Below are positions 11,201-21,628 of a stretch of DNA of 64,000 bases, piece by piece. A model generated the notes under the pieces. The model did no database searches, was not told the origin of the DNA, and worked only from the letters and a program-made list of their open reading frames with translations. Numbering within the stretch: position 1 is the stretch's first letter; the number at the start of each line of letters is the position of its first letter. The DNA lies in assembly GCF_001680005.1 (NCBI RefSeq), contig NC_033565.1, positions 1,035,501 to 1,099,500 of the forward strand. Direction: 5' to 3'. The DNA is from Plasmodium coatneyi. Taxonomy: Eukaryota > Apicomplexa > Aconoidasida > Haemosporida > Plasmodiidae. Position numbers and translations under genes: made by a program.

Positions 11201-12082
11201 CTGATGGTGCTAAGTAGGACTTATATTTGCACACATGTGGACAGCATGCGGAGGAAGCACGTGTACTCACTAATCATGCACAGTCTTCTCTATTTATATT
11301 CACTTTTGCAAAAAGGAAAAAATGAGATGAATTACCATTCTATGAAAGGCAACCCTATTGCGCGAATCCTTGTGGATATTGCGAGCACCACGTTGAAGAG
11401 GTGGACTTTTATGAACGACGAAAGGAGTCTACTCATTTACGTGTGTCTACTTTGCTTTCGCAACATGGCGAGGAAAAATAAAAAAATAAAAAATATATTT
11501 TTTAACAAAAATGATGATAAGCATTTTGTAGGAAATTTGTTAAAAGTGTATGCAGAACAAGTTGAACAAATCTGCCTCTCCGAGTTTGACCGTCCCGCCA
11601 CAACGTATACGAACCCCTTGCTGCTTTTCCTTTTACTTAAACACAAAATAGTTTTACGTCACCATAGGAGCAGGAAAGATATGCGAATTGTACAAAGACT
11701 GGTCGGAAGTGGAACCCCACTTCACCGCCTCATACTGAACACAGCAAGTGACACACAATTAATGCAAGTTATCCTTTATGCGATAACGAAAAATTATTCC
11801 ATCCTAATGGAGGAAGACCTTTTGGACGATTTGCATTTGCGCACAAGTACAGTGCAGGAGGAGCCAACTCGGAACAGCACGACTTCCCCTTCCCACTTGT
11901 CAACACAAAATAACCCCGGAGACGTAAGCGAATGGGTTGAACTGATAAAGCGCATGTCAACTTGTGAAGATCACCATTTGGATAAAAGCATCCTTTGTAA
12001 TTTTGTTGCACGTAAGAAGTCCGTGGAGCAGGCTATAAAAGTCGCATTAAGCATGAACGTGTCGGAAACGTTTTGTTGGTAG
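8213..12082 (+). CDS. Large conserved Plasmodium protein, helical, unknown function
   Basis: This intronless gene codes for 1289 residues. I do not recognise it. Residues 1-200 are basic and low-complexity, including a short imperfect array built on P-N/I-G-E (residues 124-148). From about 200 onward the protein is predominantly alpha-helical, with recurring Leu/Tyr-rich helices (for example L-I-I-Y-N-L-Y-Q-Y-F-F) and several Lys/Asn-rich inserts encoded by A tracts. This pattern recalls helical-repeat organellar RNA-binding proteins of apicomplexans (RAP/HPR type). No RAP domain is visible at the C terminus, so that is only a suggestion. The frame is unbroken and the gene lies in a conserved neighbourhood, so it is real and intact. 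Confidence 0.85.
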   Translation: MAAYHPLCPLLQRGVIAGQVKKRGDQFHRAFVISSRVGGTKKQKKLSSKTAKHINYVFEKKKKADEERSFNIIKRRKLKDVPSSQFHFICHLKHGEVQSAQRGSVSLLRGALPPSGQAQLPWGEITPNGEATIGEDDPIGELLPIGENSTTVKNSTAEEAFRFFPRGTIRQDRREKDLKNATALSSIVHLGRNKDICNTYLRASLMNIYHEENHNHAILKMMKELQRTHSYMNSRQVSLIIYNLYQYFFIQVVKQIYGKDNPSNYEWYLRLFYVVDDGFFVTPPNKGETYQSDMPVDNSLMRNLLITLWRNVKTHMHCEDDLNTLNRIAFVYSYFSVKDNALMELLIRKIFQCMDMKKNKNIKYFSLAALALEKWELYSVKFMHAYSSLVTKTIDKLTKKGEDLLINRKKKKKKTKLKHVNLFDVHKKEKKKLPLISLKDILTYLYVLNRNDVKDNHFVERILRYASLFWRDDCRPQACNPGECVSLSVNKKKESFNADTVSQKNMLLTSPAFRSALYANRKRHKNRSNMLTLYALYRISKRAARRRETPLSCFANRVWLHGNGEEGGESNLPMRKEPVQLSISSWKNGPCDNTPNENRSAFSPADYGPESTVFINKQRTWVSFYKKEVIPMAIFLHHLTQYDYAFLKKKDDFLKLTKLYRDVLLKSDLTNLHFFYTHKIVSVVRDADICSNFLTTLYTSALHKCRRYISLKNAGVLSDVCAQNVCAYVVILYIQVLKNKIKDDPLTEALSEFLVKFFSTCRPEQVTPQFLIPPLKLLSMLNSPREDNRYVVPKTVDITNGVTNKGNNVDELPSCNTNDQIDEQQNNVKSNGQQNALPSRKTNLQLLNVAILTILKGLNWNNVDNFFLLKSYKYMNRLAGQKKKAKFCMNMVRQKNHSLCSKITHTVKEKMSGFNCEELMKVYLYSGNNFKRRTILLRNLFTNLLLSNGGIVHRGDNNFFMLFFKTALTHLHLNEVGKKKKRNIYFFKNSNDVMNKLMVLSRTYICTHVDSMRRKHVYSLIMHSLLYLYSLLQKGKNEMNYHSMKGNPIARILVDIASTTLKRWTFMNDERSLLIYVCLLCFRNMARKNKKIKNIFFNKNDDKHFVGNLLKVYAEQVEQICLSEFDRPATTYTNPLLLFLLLKHKIVLRHHRSRKDMRIVQRLVGSGTPLHRLILNTASDTQLMQVILYAITKNYSILMEEDLLDDLHLRTSTVQEEPTRNSTTSPSHLSTQNNPGDVSEWVELIKRMSTCEDHHLDKSILCNFVARKKSVEQAIKVALSMNVSETFCW

Positions 12083-13064
12083 AGCATGGCGCGGGGGTGC
12101 AGACTCGTGGATCTCTCACTGTGGAATACGCCCCCCAACCAACCTTTTGGCTGAACCGCTCATTTAGGTTCTGCGAATTGGCGCGTTGGCCCTCCCCCGC
12201 AGTTCGTGGACAATTTGTAGTTTTTTTTTTTTTTTTTTTTTGCCACTCTGCATCAACTTCTTGCCCAAGTTATTTTTTTTGGTTTCCCGTCGCGTGCATG
12301 CGCGTATGCCTGTGCAGAACGGCAACTCGGCAGCTGAAACTGCAGAGAAAGGGAACAGACCTGCCCGACAACCCGCTACTCGTATACGTACTTGCGGCGT
12401 ATTCACGCATATCCACCCCCCATATCGATACCCGATTCCTAACTCTGATGGGTGTTGTTACCGCGCTTATCTCATGTTAGAGTGATACTGTGCCCCCCGT
12501 TTGAAAAAAAAAAATCTAACCAAAAAATTAAAAAAAATATGAACAGTTAAAAAAAAAAAAAAAAAAAATCTAGCCAAAAGGTTTAAAAAAATATGAACAA
12601 GTCATAAAAAAAAAACATATATATAATATACATTTATAGAAGATAACATTTACGAGCGGTGGATCTTCCTCAAAGGGTTGCTTTTCTTCCACTTCCAGAT
12701 GGTGTAGAAAAAGCAGAAGGAAAACGGGCGTAAATAAACGCGTGGCCACGAGGAACATACAGAAGAGTGTACCTAGATATAGATAGATTCAGAGGAAATA
12801 CTCTGTTTATTAGCAGCTGCAAGCACAGATTTTTTCATAGATTTTTTTGACCAAGGAGAGCAGGCGTTTTTGCAAGCTGTTCATTCGATTATTTGTTTGT
12901 ATATTCCGATAAGGGTTACCTTGTGCCAACCCTTTTTTTTCCTCGCATTTAGAAAAATACACCAAGTGATTCACCCCCCTCCCCTGGCATATCAGCCCCA
13001 GTCGTTCAAATTGAAGATATAGGTAAAGTAACTTTTTTTTGTTGTCTGGAAAATACTCAACAAA
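12083..13064. other. Intergenic
   Basis: This spacer lies between two plus-strand genes and holds a T tract at 12222-12241 and A tracts at 12504-12513, 12549-12567 and 12606-12615. A short sequence (TCTAnCCAAAAnnTTnAAAAAAATATGAACA) is directly repeated near 12514 and 12568. I see no gene. Confidence 0.55.
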
Positions 13065-13829
13065 ATGGAAGGAGAGAAAAGTATTAACCAAACGAACTAT
13101 CCCAGTGATGAAGATTTACACAAAAAATATGTCCAGCTTCGAGAATGCATCGAACTGGAAAAAGATGACGTGGACAGCTGTCACGTGAAGGAAATGAAAA
13201 AATTGCTGATCACAGCTTTGTTAAAATATAAGGCCATAAAATTTGGTGATTTTATTTTAAAATCAAAGAGAAAATCAAAATATTTTTTTTCAAGTGGAGT
13301 ATTAAATAACATCGTTTCTGCACACATTATTTCGTTTTTAATTTCTCATTTAATTTTAAAGGAAAAAATTCCCTTTGATTATTTGTTGGGGGCATCTTAT
13401 AAGGGCATTCCAATAGCAACCCTAACTAGCCACTTCTTATTCCAGTCAAATAAATTTTCAAATGTTTTTTACCTGTACGATAGAAAGGAAAAAAAAGATT
13501 ATGGTGACAAGACGCTCATTGTGGGGAACTTGGACGAAGAAGTTAATGGCGATGTACACAATGCGAAGGAAGACAAAAGCGAAAAAAAGGTAATCATAAT
13601 TGACGACGTCTTTACCTGTGGCACTGCCTTGACGGAGATAATGAACAAGCTAAAGTCATACCCCAACTTGAAGGTTGTCGCTTTCATCGTTTTACTTAAC
13701 CGAAATGAGTACGAACTGAATGAGCACAATGAAAAGGTGTATTTCAAAGATTTGTTTGAGCAGAAACTGAATATCCCTCTTTACAGCATTCTCAGTTACA
13801 ACGAGGACCTGGAACCTCTCATGGGGTAG
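13065..13829 (+). CDS. OPRT: Orotate phosphoribosyltransferase
   Basis: This enzyme of de novo pyrimidine synthesis transfers ribose-5-phosphate from PRPP to orotate to make OMP. Plasmodium cannot salvage pyrimidines, so the step is essential. The protein is 254 residues, intronless. Visible motifs are the orotate-loop segment G-A-S-Y-K-G-I-P-I-A (residues 109-118), the flexible catalytic loop F-Y-L-Y-D-R-K-E-K-K-D-Y-G (135-147) and the type I PRPP-binding motif V-I-I-I-D-D-V-F-T-C-G-T-A (176-188). A parasite-specific N-terminal extension of about 45 residues and an acidic insert (155-174) fit plasmodial OPRT, which is longer than bacterial enzymes. In Plasmodium OPRT and OMP decarboxylase are separate proteins that associate. 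The gene converges on Rab1b. Confidence 0.95.
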   Translation: MEGEKSINQTNYPSDEDLHKKYVQLRECIELEKDDVDSCHVKEMKKLLITALLKYKAIKFGDFILKSKRKSKYFFSSGVLNNIVSAHIISFLISHLILKEKIPFDYLLGASYKGIPIATLTSHFLFQSNKFSNVFYLYDRKEKKDYGDKTLIVGNLDEEVNGDVHNAKEDKSEKKVIIIDDVFTCGTALTEIMNKLKSYPNLKVVAFIVLLNRNEYELNEHNEKVYFKDLFEQKLNIPLYSILSYNEDLEPLMG

Positions 13830-14209
13830 ACGTCAAACCGTTGGCCATCGCTCCCCCCCGGGGCGGTTCACACATTTCACAATTCTTCAAACGCAAAAAA
13901 GTATTTGGAAAATATAATTTGTCCGTGCAGAAATATGCACATGAGTGTTTTGTACCCCCCGCACTGCCCAGGTGCGCCCGGGCACAGGAATGCACACAAA
14001 AATGTGCAAGCCCATGTGTTTCCCATGTGTAGGCCCACATACAGGTGAACAAAGAACAACTGGCACAAATAAATACAGCGTGGTGAGTACCAAGACAGGA
14101 AAAAATGAAAAGCTTATTAGGCAAAAAAGAAATAAAATAAATAAATATAATAAATAAATATAGTAAATAAAATGGTGAACATAAAACATGAAGGGGAAGA
14201 TGGGGTGAT

Positions 14210-14243
<34 letters not shown>

Positions 14244-14806
14244 ATTGATAAACAAAAATTTTAAATTAGTGAATCATTAGGTTAGGAAAAGAAAAAAAAC
14301 TATCCTCATAATTACTGCACTTTAGCACGTGCAGGTGCCCGAATTGGCTATGTACGAGGGCACTTACGTGTGTACAACCGTGGGCCATCTCACATGGACA
14401 TGTTTTGATGCACATACTGCGCAGCGTCATATCGGCATATATATTTGCTCCTGCCGAGCTCCATTTTTTAAAACATATAAAAATCTTTTGCAAACGTGAA
14501 AAGGAGGGGCAATGGAGTCTGATCTTCTGTACCATTCCTTGGGGTCCACGCAATACATGACTTGGAAAAAAAAAGGGGGGGAAAAACCCGGCGAGACGCA
14601 GCAGAACGAAGCATAACCTGGTGACGTAGGCGAAGTGAAGACGGAAGACTCGACGAAGGCGCATCATTCAACGATTTACATTTGAATGTTAACCGATCCT
14701 TCTTGCATGTCCACTTTTCCATTCCCGCTGGAACCCATCGGACCCACGTGCACATTACACACTATACATAATATACTGCACAGCGCGCACTTTTATGGTC
14801 CCCACT
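13830..14806. other. Convergent intergenic region
   Basis: This 977-base spacer lies between convergent OPRT and Rab1b. It holds a run of about 30 A at 14211-14240 and an AAATA-rich stretch at 14130-14170. I see no gene. Confidence 0.6.
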
Positions 14807-16385
14807 TCAGCAGCACTTCTTTTTGTTATCCTTTATCGGCTTGGCGTTCAAATTAATGTTGGCCCTTCCCTTTTGCTGGTTCTCCAGCTGAGATTTATTT
14901 TTTATTTCATGCGCCATGGTTTTAAAGGCTTGTTCCACGTTGTGGGCTATTTTGGCTGAAGTCTCCAAAAACTGAATGTTGCAGCTGTCAGCTAGCTCTT
15001 TTCCTTCTTCGTAACTCACATTGCGGTCGTTCTTTAAATCAATTTTGTTTCCTATGAGGATCTTCTGCACGTCCTCCGATGCGTACCTGCGAGGGGGAAA
15101 GAAACGGTAGGTCGGCACGTAAGTGGATACGCGTGGAAATGGAGCGAAAACATCCGCGCAGATGGATATACTGGTAAAGAAGCACTCCCCTTGGACTTAC
15201 TTTTCTATCTCGATTATCCAATTTTTCACATTGTTGAAGCTGTCCCGGTCGGTCACGTCGTACACTATGATGATACCTGTAATTGGGGGGGAAGGTGTAG
15301 TTGGCGGTACGTGTGTATCTGGTTTTGCCTATGTAATTGTCTGCAGGAACACACCTCTCAGCGTCCAGGAGGTGCACCATTTGCGCGGCAACATCTGCAC
15401 AACATAGTATTTTTAAAAAATGAGTGGTACCTTGGGCTCCCCTATAATAGGAAGACGTGATCGTCCTGAATCGCTCTTGTCCAGCTGTGTCCCACTGTAG
15501 TTGTTAGGGAAAAAAGAAATCGTTACATAAGTGATTTTATGGTGGTAGCGACTTTGGATATGGCCTTGGCGCAAAGGGGTGGCTAGCCAAATGTTAACTC
15601 ACTATTTGCAGTTTTATAATTTTGTCCTCAATTTCTATCGTCTTTATTTTAAAGTCCACTCCGATTGTGCTGATGTAACTGTCCGTGTAGGTATCATCCT
15701 GCAAGGGGGGAAAAAGAAGCAGCGTTGTTATTACGTCATTACCAATTTTTCAACAAGCCATGCGGTTCCACACCACGACAAAATTCGGTGCAACGTTTGT
15801 TTGGCCATTCTCTCTTTCGAAACGATTAATTAGGTATATTTTTATCTGCCCCTTTTGCTCTTTGCATAGGAGGGGAAGTGAGGAGGCCCAATGTGGATGC
15901 CTCTCACAGGGGTGTAACTATGCACGAGAAATGAGGTAAGCACGCCCATGCGCCTGGGCATATTCAGATTGCTCTCTCTTGACACTCGGGCATTACGGCA
16001 AAACGAAGGAGCAAACAAGACTTCCCAACGCCACTGTCTCCAATTAGTAAAATTTTAAATAAACTATCACTGTGAAGGGGGGGGTAGAGGTGAAGCAAAA
16101 ATGATGAGGAAGGGGGAAGTACATTGGGAGTGGTGTGATTCAGGAAGCCCTATACATCTGTGACGAGTCAGCTGTCCCAATGAGGCGGGGGAGGGATGGC
16201 TCATGCACTGAGGTGTAAGCCACATATAAGACCACGCATAAAAGGACACCACATGAGACGTGCGTCATGCAACACACAAAAGAGGGAGCCGACACCATCA
16301 CGTGCATGCACCGCCCGAGTGGCACCCCTCAATTTAGCGCAAGAGAGGTACAATGAAGCGCGAACACGTACTAGCTATCATTCAT
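14807..16385 (-). CDS. RAB1B: Ras-related small GTPase Rab1b, six exons
   Basis: This Rab1-class GTPase controls ER-to-Golgi vesicle traffic. From 5' to 3' the exons are 16372-16385, 15997-16069, 15603-15698, 15431-15494, 15201-15276 and 14807-15086. They sum to 603 bases, exactly 200 residues plus stop, with all introns GT-AG and phases closing. The start exon has only 14 bases (M-N-D-S-Y). The P-loop G-D-S-G-V-G-K is in exon 2, the effector-region Thr in exon 3, W-D-T-A-G-Q-E in exon 4, N-K-I-D and E-T-S-A-K in exon 6. The C terminus K-K-K-C-C is a double-geranylgeranylation signal. As I recall it neighbours OPRT in P. falciparum too. Confidence 0.95.
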
Positions 16386-18964
16386 TTTGGGATGCCTAAT
16401 CTTCTATATGAATGGAAAGGAAACTTTTGCAAAGCTCACGGTGGGAAATTGGTGGGGGTACAAAAAAATAAAAAAAAAGAAAGAAATTTTGAAAAAAAAA
16501 AAAAAAATAATAAAATAATCCTCAATGAAGGAGGGCACAAATCTGTTCACATGTGGTGGGGGGACATACATGATGCATACGCATTAGCGTTTTTATCTGA
16601 ATAAATGAACGGGAGGTGGCTCAATGGCATTGGTCCATCATACGTGCTGCTCAGAAAAAACGCTAATATGGGGGTGGGGAGGGAAAATACGCAAAGAAAA
16701 AAGAACGAACGGGTAAGCGAACGAAGGGGTAAGGCTAAAACAAATGGGAAAATCGATAAACCAGAAGAGCGCAAAGAAAAATGCGAACGCGAATGCTAGT
16801 GCGAACATGCATGTCAGCATTAATGCAAAGGAAGAATTAAACGCAGAGTGAAGATATAAACCCGGGACGGGCAACGAGCATACGTCAGCTACGTAAACAT
16901 GGGCTTGAAACGGTTCAGCGTTTTTTTTTTCCTTTTTTTCGTTCTTATAAAAAAAAAAAAAAACAGCTTTCGCGCTGGTGCGGCATATGTATTGTATACA
17001 TAGAGGGGAAAAAAAAAAACGAAGCAGCAGAGCGGCGAAAGGACTGGATGACGGAGTTAACAAATTCGAGTGGTCAGCGACGAGCTACCAGTGACCAATG
17101 ACAAATGGGAAATGACCATTGACCGGTGGACGAGTCACCGCGATGGGGACGGCGGGACGAAACAAAATTACAAGTGCCTTCTAAACAGAAAAAAAAAAAA
17201 AAAAAAAAAAAAACAGAACGGTTTTCCCCAAGGAAGGCGTCCCCAAATGTAACCCATTGTATGACCGGACAGTTTAAAAAAAAAAAAAAAAAACGCAGTC
17301 ATGATTTAAAATGATTGCATGCTGCACATTTAAGCTGATGGTTCGTCACAGACATGAAAAAATATGAAGGGAGAATAAAAAAGGATGTCCCCTGCCCCTC
17401 AGCAGAATGGACATGGAAGTGCGGTCATGTTAATGAGCATGCGTACGTACCAACGTATACCTGTGTATGCTTGCTGCGACAGGGGGGGATACATCCATCC
17501 GCATGACGTAAGAGGAACTCCCTTCTGGAAGGGTGACTTAAAGAACGGGTGATACTTCGACTAGTTCGCAACGCTGCACTGTGCATGTACCTACATGTGT
17601 GCACGCGAACACGAACGCGCGTTTAGTTTCTCCTCGTAAGTCGATTAAAACCAACGGCGACGGTCAACTGAGGGAGCATGCCGCACTTAGGTGTCCTATT
17701 CTTAGGCGAAACGATTAACGACGCACACGCGGCAGGGTGCGCTGCATGGTAGGAGCTGTGATCTAGTGACTTTCTCGACCGTCCGTGTAGAACGTGCGAA
17801 ACGTTTCGCGGACCCTCTAGGTGCGAATGTTTGATCACCCTAAGGGGGCACCATTCTTAAGACAGTGGAGGGGCAACACCGATGTTTGTATAAGTTGCAT
17901 AGGTTTCTTCACACAAATGAGGTCACCTCAGTCGATTTACCTTCCCTCCCTGACAGAGTGATTATGTGTAGGCAACGGGGGGAGAACAAACATGATGCTC
18001 TCAAACTGAGTGCAATAGGCTAAACAAACGAAATGGAGCACGTCCCCCTCGTTGCTGCTCCTTGGTATGGTGATGGGCAGACTGGTAACCGCGTCAACCG
18101 CTGCCGATGGTGAAGCCCGCCCACAAATGGGAAATAAACGCATTCGAACGGTTTCAAAAAAGGTGTTTGCTCCTCCGCCGGGGGGAATATTCTCCAATTG
18201 GTAGGTCAACGCTGACTTTCCTTTGTCCCTCCGTTTGATTCGTTACACTTTCTTTTACCTGACTCACGGGTGTATAAATTAGTCCCCTTTTGTGTGCACT
18301 TTTTTTTTTTTTTTTCATTCCAAATGGCTAGCTGAGATCAGCCTTAAAAGTCTAATGCGTTGTCATCAAAAGGGACGGAAAGAAAAAGAAAAAAAAAAGG
18401 CGGAAAAACGGACGTCGAGGAAAAGCAGCATTTGAGTTATGCGGAGGGTGTACGGAACCAGCAGAGTGATTTTTTTTTTTTTTTTTTTGATCCATTGTTT
18501 TCTCTCTTTTTCCCTCCTGACGTGGGTGTGATTCTTCCAGTGTGATCGAATTTTTGCTTCCGTACCGGAGAGGTCGCTTACTCATCGGAGGGGCGATCAC
18601 AAGTTCGATGCTACAGGGGTGAAGGGCCTTCTGTGTGGTCGTCTCCTTTGGTTCATTTTTCCTTTCTGCCACAGGTAGGGGGAACCACAAGCGCCGGGTT
18701 AGAGAATATCTCGCGGTGCGCAACAAGGTGAATAAAATTGCCAAGTGATCTGATCATGGGATGCCAAAAGGAAAAAAAAAAAAATCCCCCTTAACGGAAA
18801 GGATGCCCTACATGCGCGCTGAGATATTGGAACTCCCCGTGGTAGATCCAGGGGAAACATCCTCCCTGTGATGGTTCTCCACATAGTGACGTGAAGAGTT
18901 ACACTGTGCTGCATACCACACCAGTTACGGCTCACTGCCTACTGCCTGGGGAGGCGTCCACATA
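16386..18964. other. Long divergent intergenic region
   Basis: This is 2.6 kb between divergent Rab1b and the gene at 18965. Most of it is low-complexity, with A/T tracts at 16491-16507, 16921-16930, 16950-16964, 17190-17212, 17275-17293, 18300-18315 and 18472-18488. Bases about 17,590-17,900 are different: GC-richer, free of long homopolymers and containing the 14-base palindrome GCGAAACGTTTCGC at 17796-17809. I see no convincing protein gene. A non-coding RNA in that sub-region is possible (see findings). Confidence 0.5.
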
Positions 18965-21600
18965 ATGGAGCGGTACAAGGCCTTCCTGAACGAAATAAAG
19001 CGGGAAAATGAGAAAATTGGGAAGAAAATCCGCTTCGTAAACCACAAAACGAAGTTTAAAGAATTGAATGGAAAGAAACTTGAGTATAATAGATTTTTTG
19101 TGAACAGCTATGAGGTAGAGAAGAAAAACAACCTGTGTAAGTACTACAAACATAAAATAGACAAGAGCAGGAGAAAAAAAAAAGGGAACTTAAGCAACCA
19201 TGATTTTCCTTTTTTTGAGATTTACAAAAATACAAACCCCGCGTTTAAAAATAATCTGCCACAATATGGTCTCCTTCAAATGGTAAAAAACTACAATGAG
19301 TTGGAGTTGTTTGAGTTCTGTTCCAAGAATCGTGTGGACATCCACTTGCTCTCTCCTGTCCTTTCCCACTTCATCGAAATTGTCATAAAAAAAAGAGACC
19401 TGTACAACATAAACGACGTGTTACTACTAACAGAGCAGGTGAAGAAGTTAAATTATTACCACCCCTACTTTTGCAAACTAGTATGTAGAGAGGTATGTCT
19501 TGACATGCACAAAATCAGGACTGTCCATCAGGTGACACGCTTTCTGGACTTCCTCATGCACTTTAACATTTTCAACTATTATTACGTGAGTAAGTTTTAC
19601 AAGTATTTAACTCATTTGATCACACACAGTAATAAATGGACCCTTCTTGTCACTCGGTCGGACTCTTCTCCTGTAGAAGAACCGGTGGTAGATGAGTCCC
19701 AGTCGAAGGACACACATGTGAATTTCATCCAGATACACTCAGACGATATTACCTCCTTATCTTTATCCTTTAGAAAATATAAAATGATCGACGCAGAGTT
19801 GCTGCTCCTTCTGCTTTACGCGTGCGGCCATCAGGCATATGGCCACTTGAGGAATGCCCAGACGCTGTATCACCTTACGCAACTCATCCATTTTTACACC
19901 TTTTTGGATAGGCCCTATTCCTCCAAATTGTTCCACTACATTTTTGAGCAAGTCCTAAAGGACACACCAAGGGGGGACGCCAACTTCGTCCCTCTGCTAA
20001 AATCGTTTTACGCTATAAGTAAACAGTTTGGCACAAAATTCGATGTGGATGCACACAAAGCGACGCTGGAAATTTATGACCACAAGGGGGAAACGGAGGG
20101 AGAACATTCAGGGGGTGGAATCTCTCCCCCGAGTTATGTCCTATCGGGGTGTAGCGGGAAAAAATGGATTAAAAAAAAAAAAAAAAAAAAAGACGAAAAT
20201 GGAAATGCAAGTGGAAACGACAACAACGAAATGATCATAGACACAAGTGCAAATCTGCACAGGCAGGTCGAACCGGCTGGGGAGAGGAACCAACCCTTGG
20301 CCCCCTTCAACTGTGACGCCAACTGGAACCTAAAGAAGCTGAAGCTGGACGATGAAATGTTAGTTGTAAGTCACGACTATGACTTGCACCCATCCGAGAA
20401 GACCTTCATGGATCTGGTGGACACCATCAAGCACATCGTTCTCCTCATCGAATTGAAACTTCTCTCTGTCTTCCCCTTTGCGTGTGAAAAGAGCCCAGCT
20501 GAAATTGAGTTTATCAAACGGGTGAACTTCCAAGCGGATCGAGAGAAAAACGTCCACAAGTATAATGCGCAGAATGTGACCCCGGAGCAGCAGGCGCTCG
20601 TGGAACGGTTAATCCGAAGGAATGGGCAACGGGACATGCAGGAACAAGATGTGCACCCGCTACCGCACCAGTGGGAGCGTCACTTCGACGACTCTAACCT
20701 GAACTTCCTGTTTTATCGAAATTATGGAGACGAGCCAGGATCCGTCACGATGGATGACATAAACGAGTTCATTAAATCCAAGCCGGACGTGAAGTTCAAC
20801 CTCACGGATGGAACCTATTTCGCCCACATATTTTCTCACCTGTGGCAGGTCCAGGTTCGTACACTGCAAACGTGGCTAACTCTACTCATCCGTCATTTCG
20901 CCCACTGCACACATGCCGCTCTCCCCCCTGCAGCTGACTGAAGCGGAAGAGCGCATACTGAAGGAGAGCCTCCAAGCCCTGCCGCTCTGGGCGAACAGCC
21001 TGGTGCGCCTCGACGTGAACAACGTGGCCGACTTGTTCTACGCCCTCACAATTTTTCAAGTTGTTCAGGTAAAGGGAAACGCCACCCAGGGGGGCCACCG
21101 GTTATGCGGTTATGTGGTTATGCGGTTATGCGGATTGTTACCCTCCCCCAACACGCCCTAGCCAAACATAACAACAGTTGCGCCTCACCACATGTTGATC
21201 ACACACCCACTGCAGGGATGCAAAAACGGAAGGGTCACCAGAAACAAATACGGGTACTCCAAAGCGGAGAAGCACACAGAAAATGACGCCCTCTACAAAA
21301 TCTTGTCTGAAATTCTGATAAAAAAAATTATTAACATCAAAAGCGAACGTCTGTACAAGGTCATTTTGTCCTGCGCAAACACGGCCTACTCGGTGAGTAC
21401 CATTGAAATGGTTCATAAAGGAAGGGCCCTTTGCTCCATTCTCCAGAGAGGGTTGTACACCGTATGATGTCACCCACTGGCATGTTTCACACACTTGTAT
21501 ACCTCCCCCCCCTCCGCAGGACGTTTACTTAAATCACTTTTTAAAAAATTTCAACCGGCACGTAAAGTTTGGGAAAATGCGCAAATACGTGAACTGCTAA
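18965..21600 (+). CDS. Conserved Plasmodium protein, four exons, helical, unknown function
   Basis: I do not recognise the family. The exons are 18965-20854 (or 20848, two possible donors six bases apart), 20934-21068, 21216-21392 and 21520-21600. Phases are all 0, giving about 760 residues. The N terminus is strongly basic. Residues 90-350 and the last 170 are a run of amphipathic helices, such as D-V-N-N-V-A-D-L-F-Y-A-L. They look like helical hairpin repeats of the kind seen in apicomplexan organellar RNA-binding proteins, which is inference. A Lys-only stretch near residue 402 is encoded by an A tract (about 20170-20190) and may vary in length. No RAP domain is recognisable. Its 3' end meets the 3' end of the mu-adaptin gene with only 28 bases between them. 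Confidence 0.8.
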
Positions 21601-21628
21601 TTTGCTAATAGGCGAAGGTGTCAGTAAT

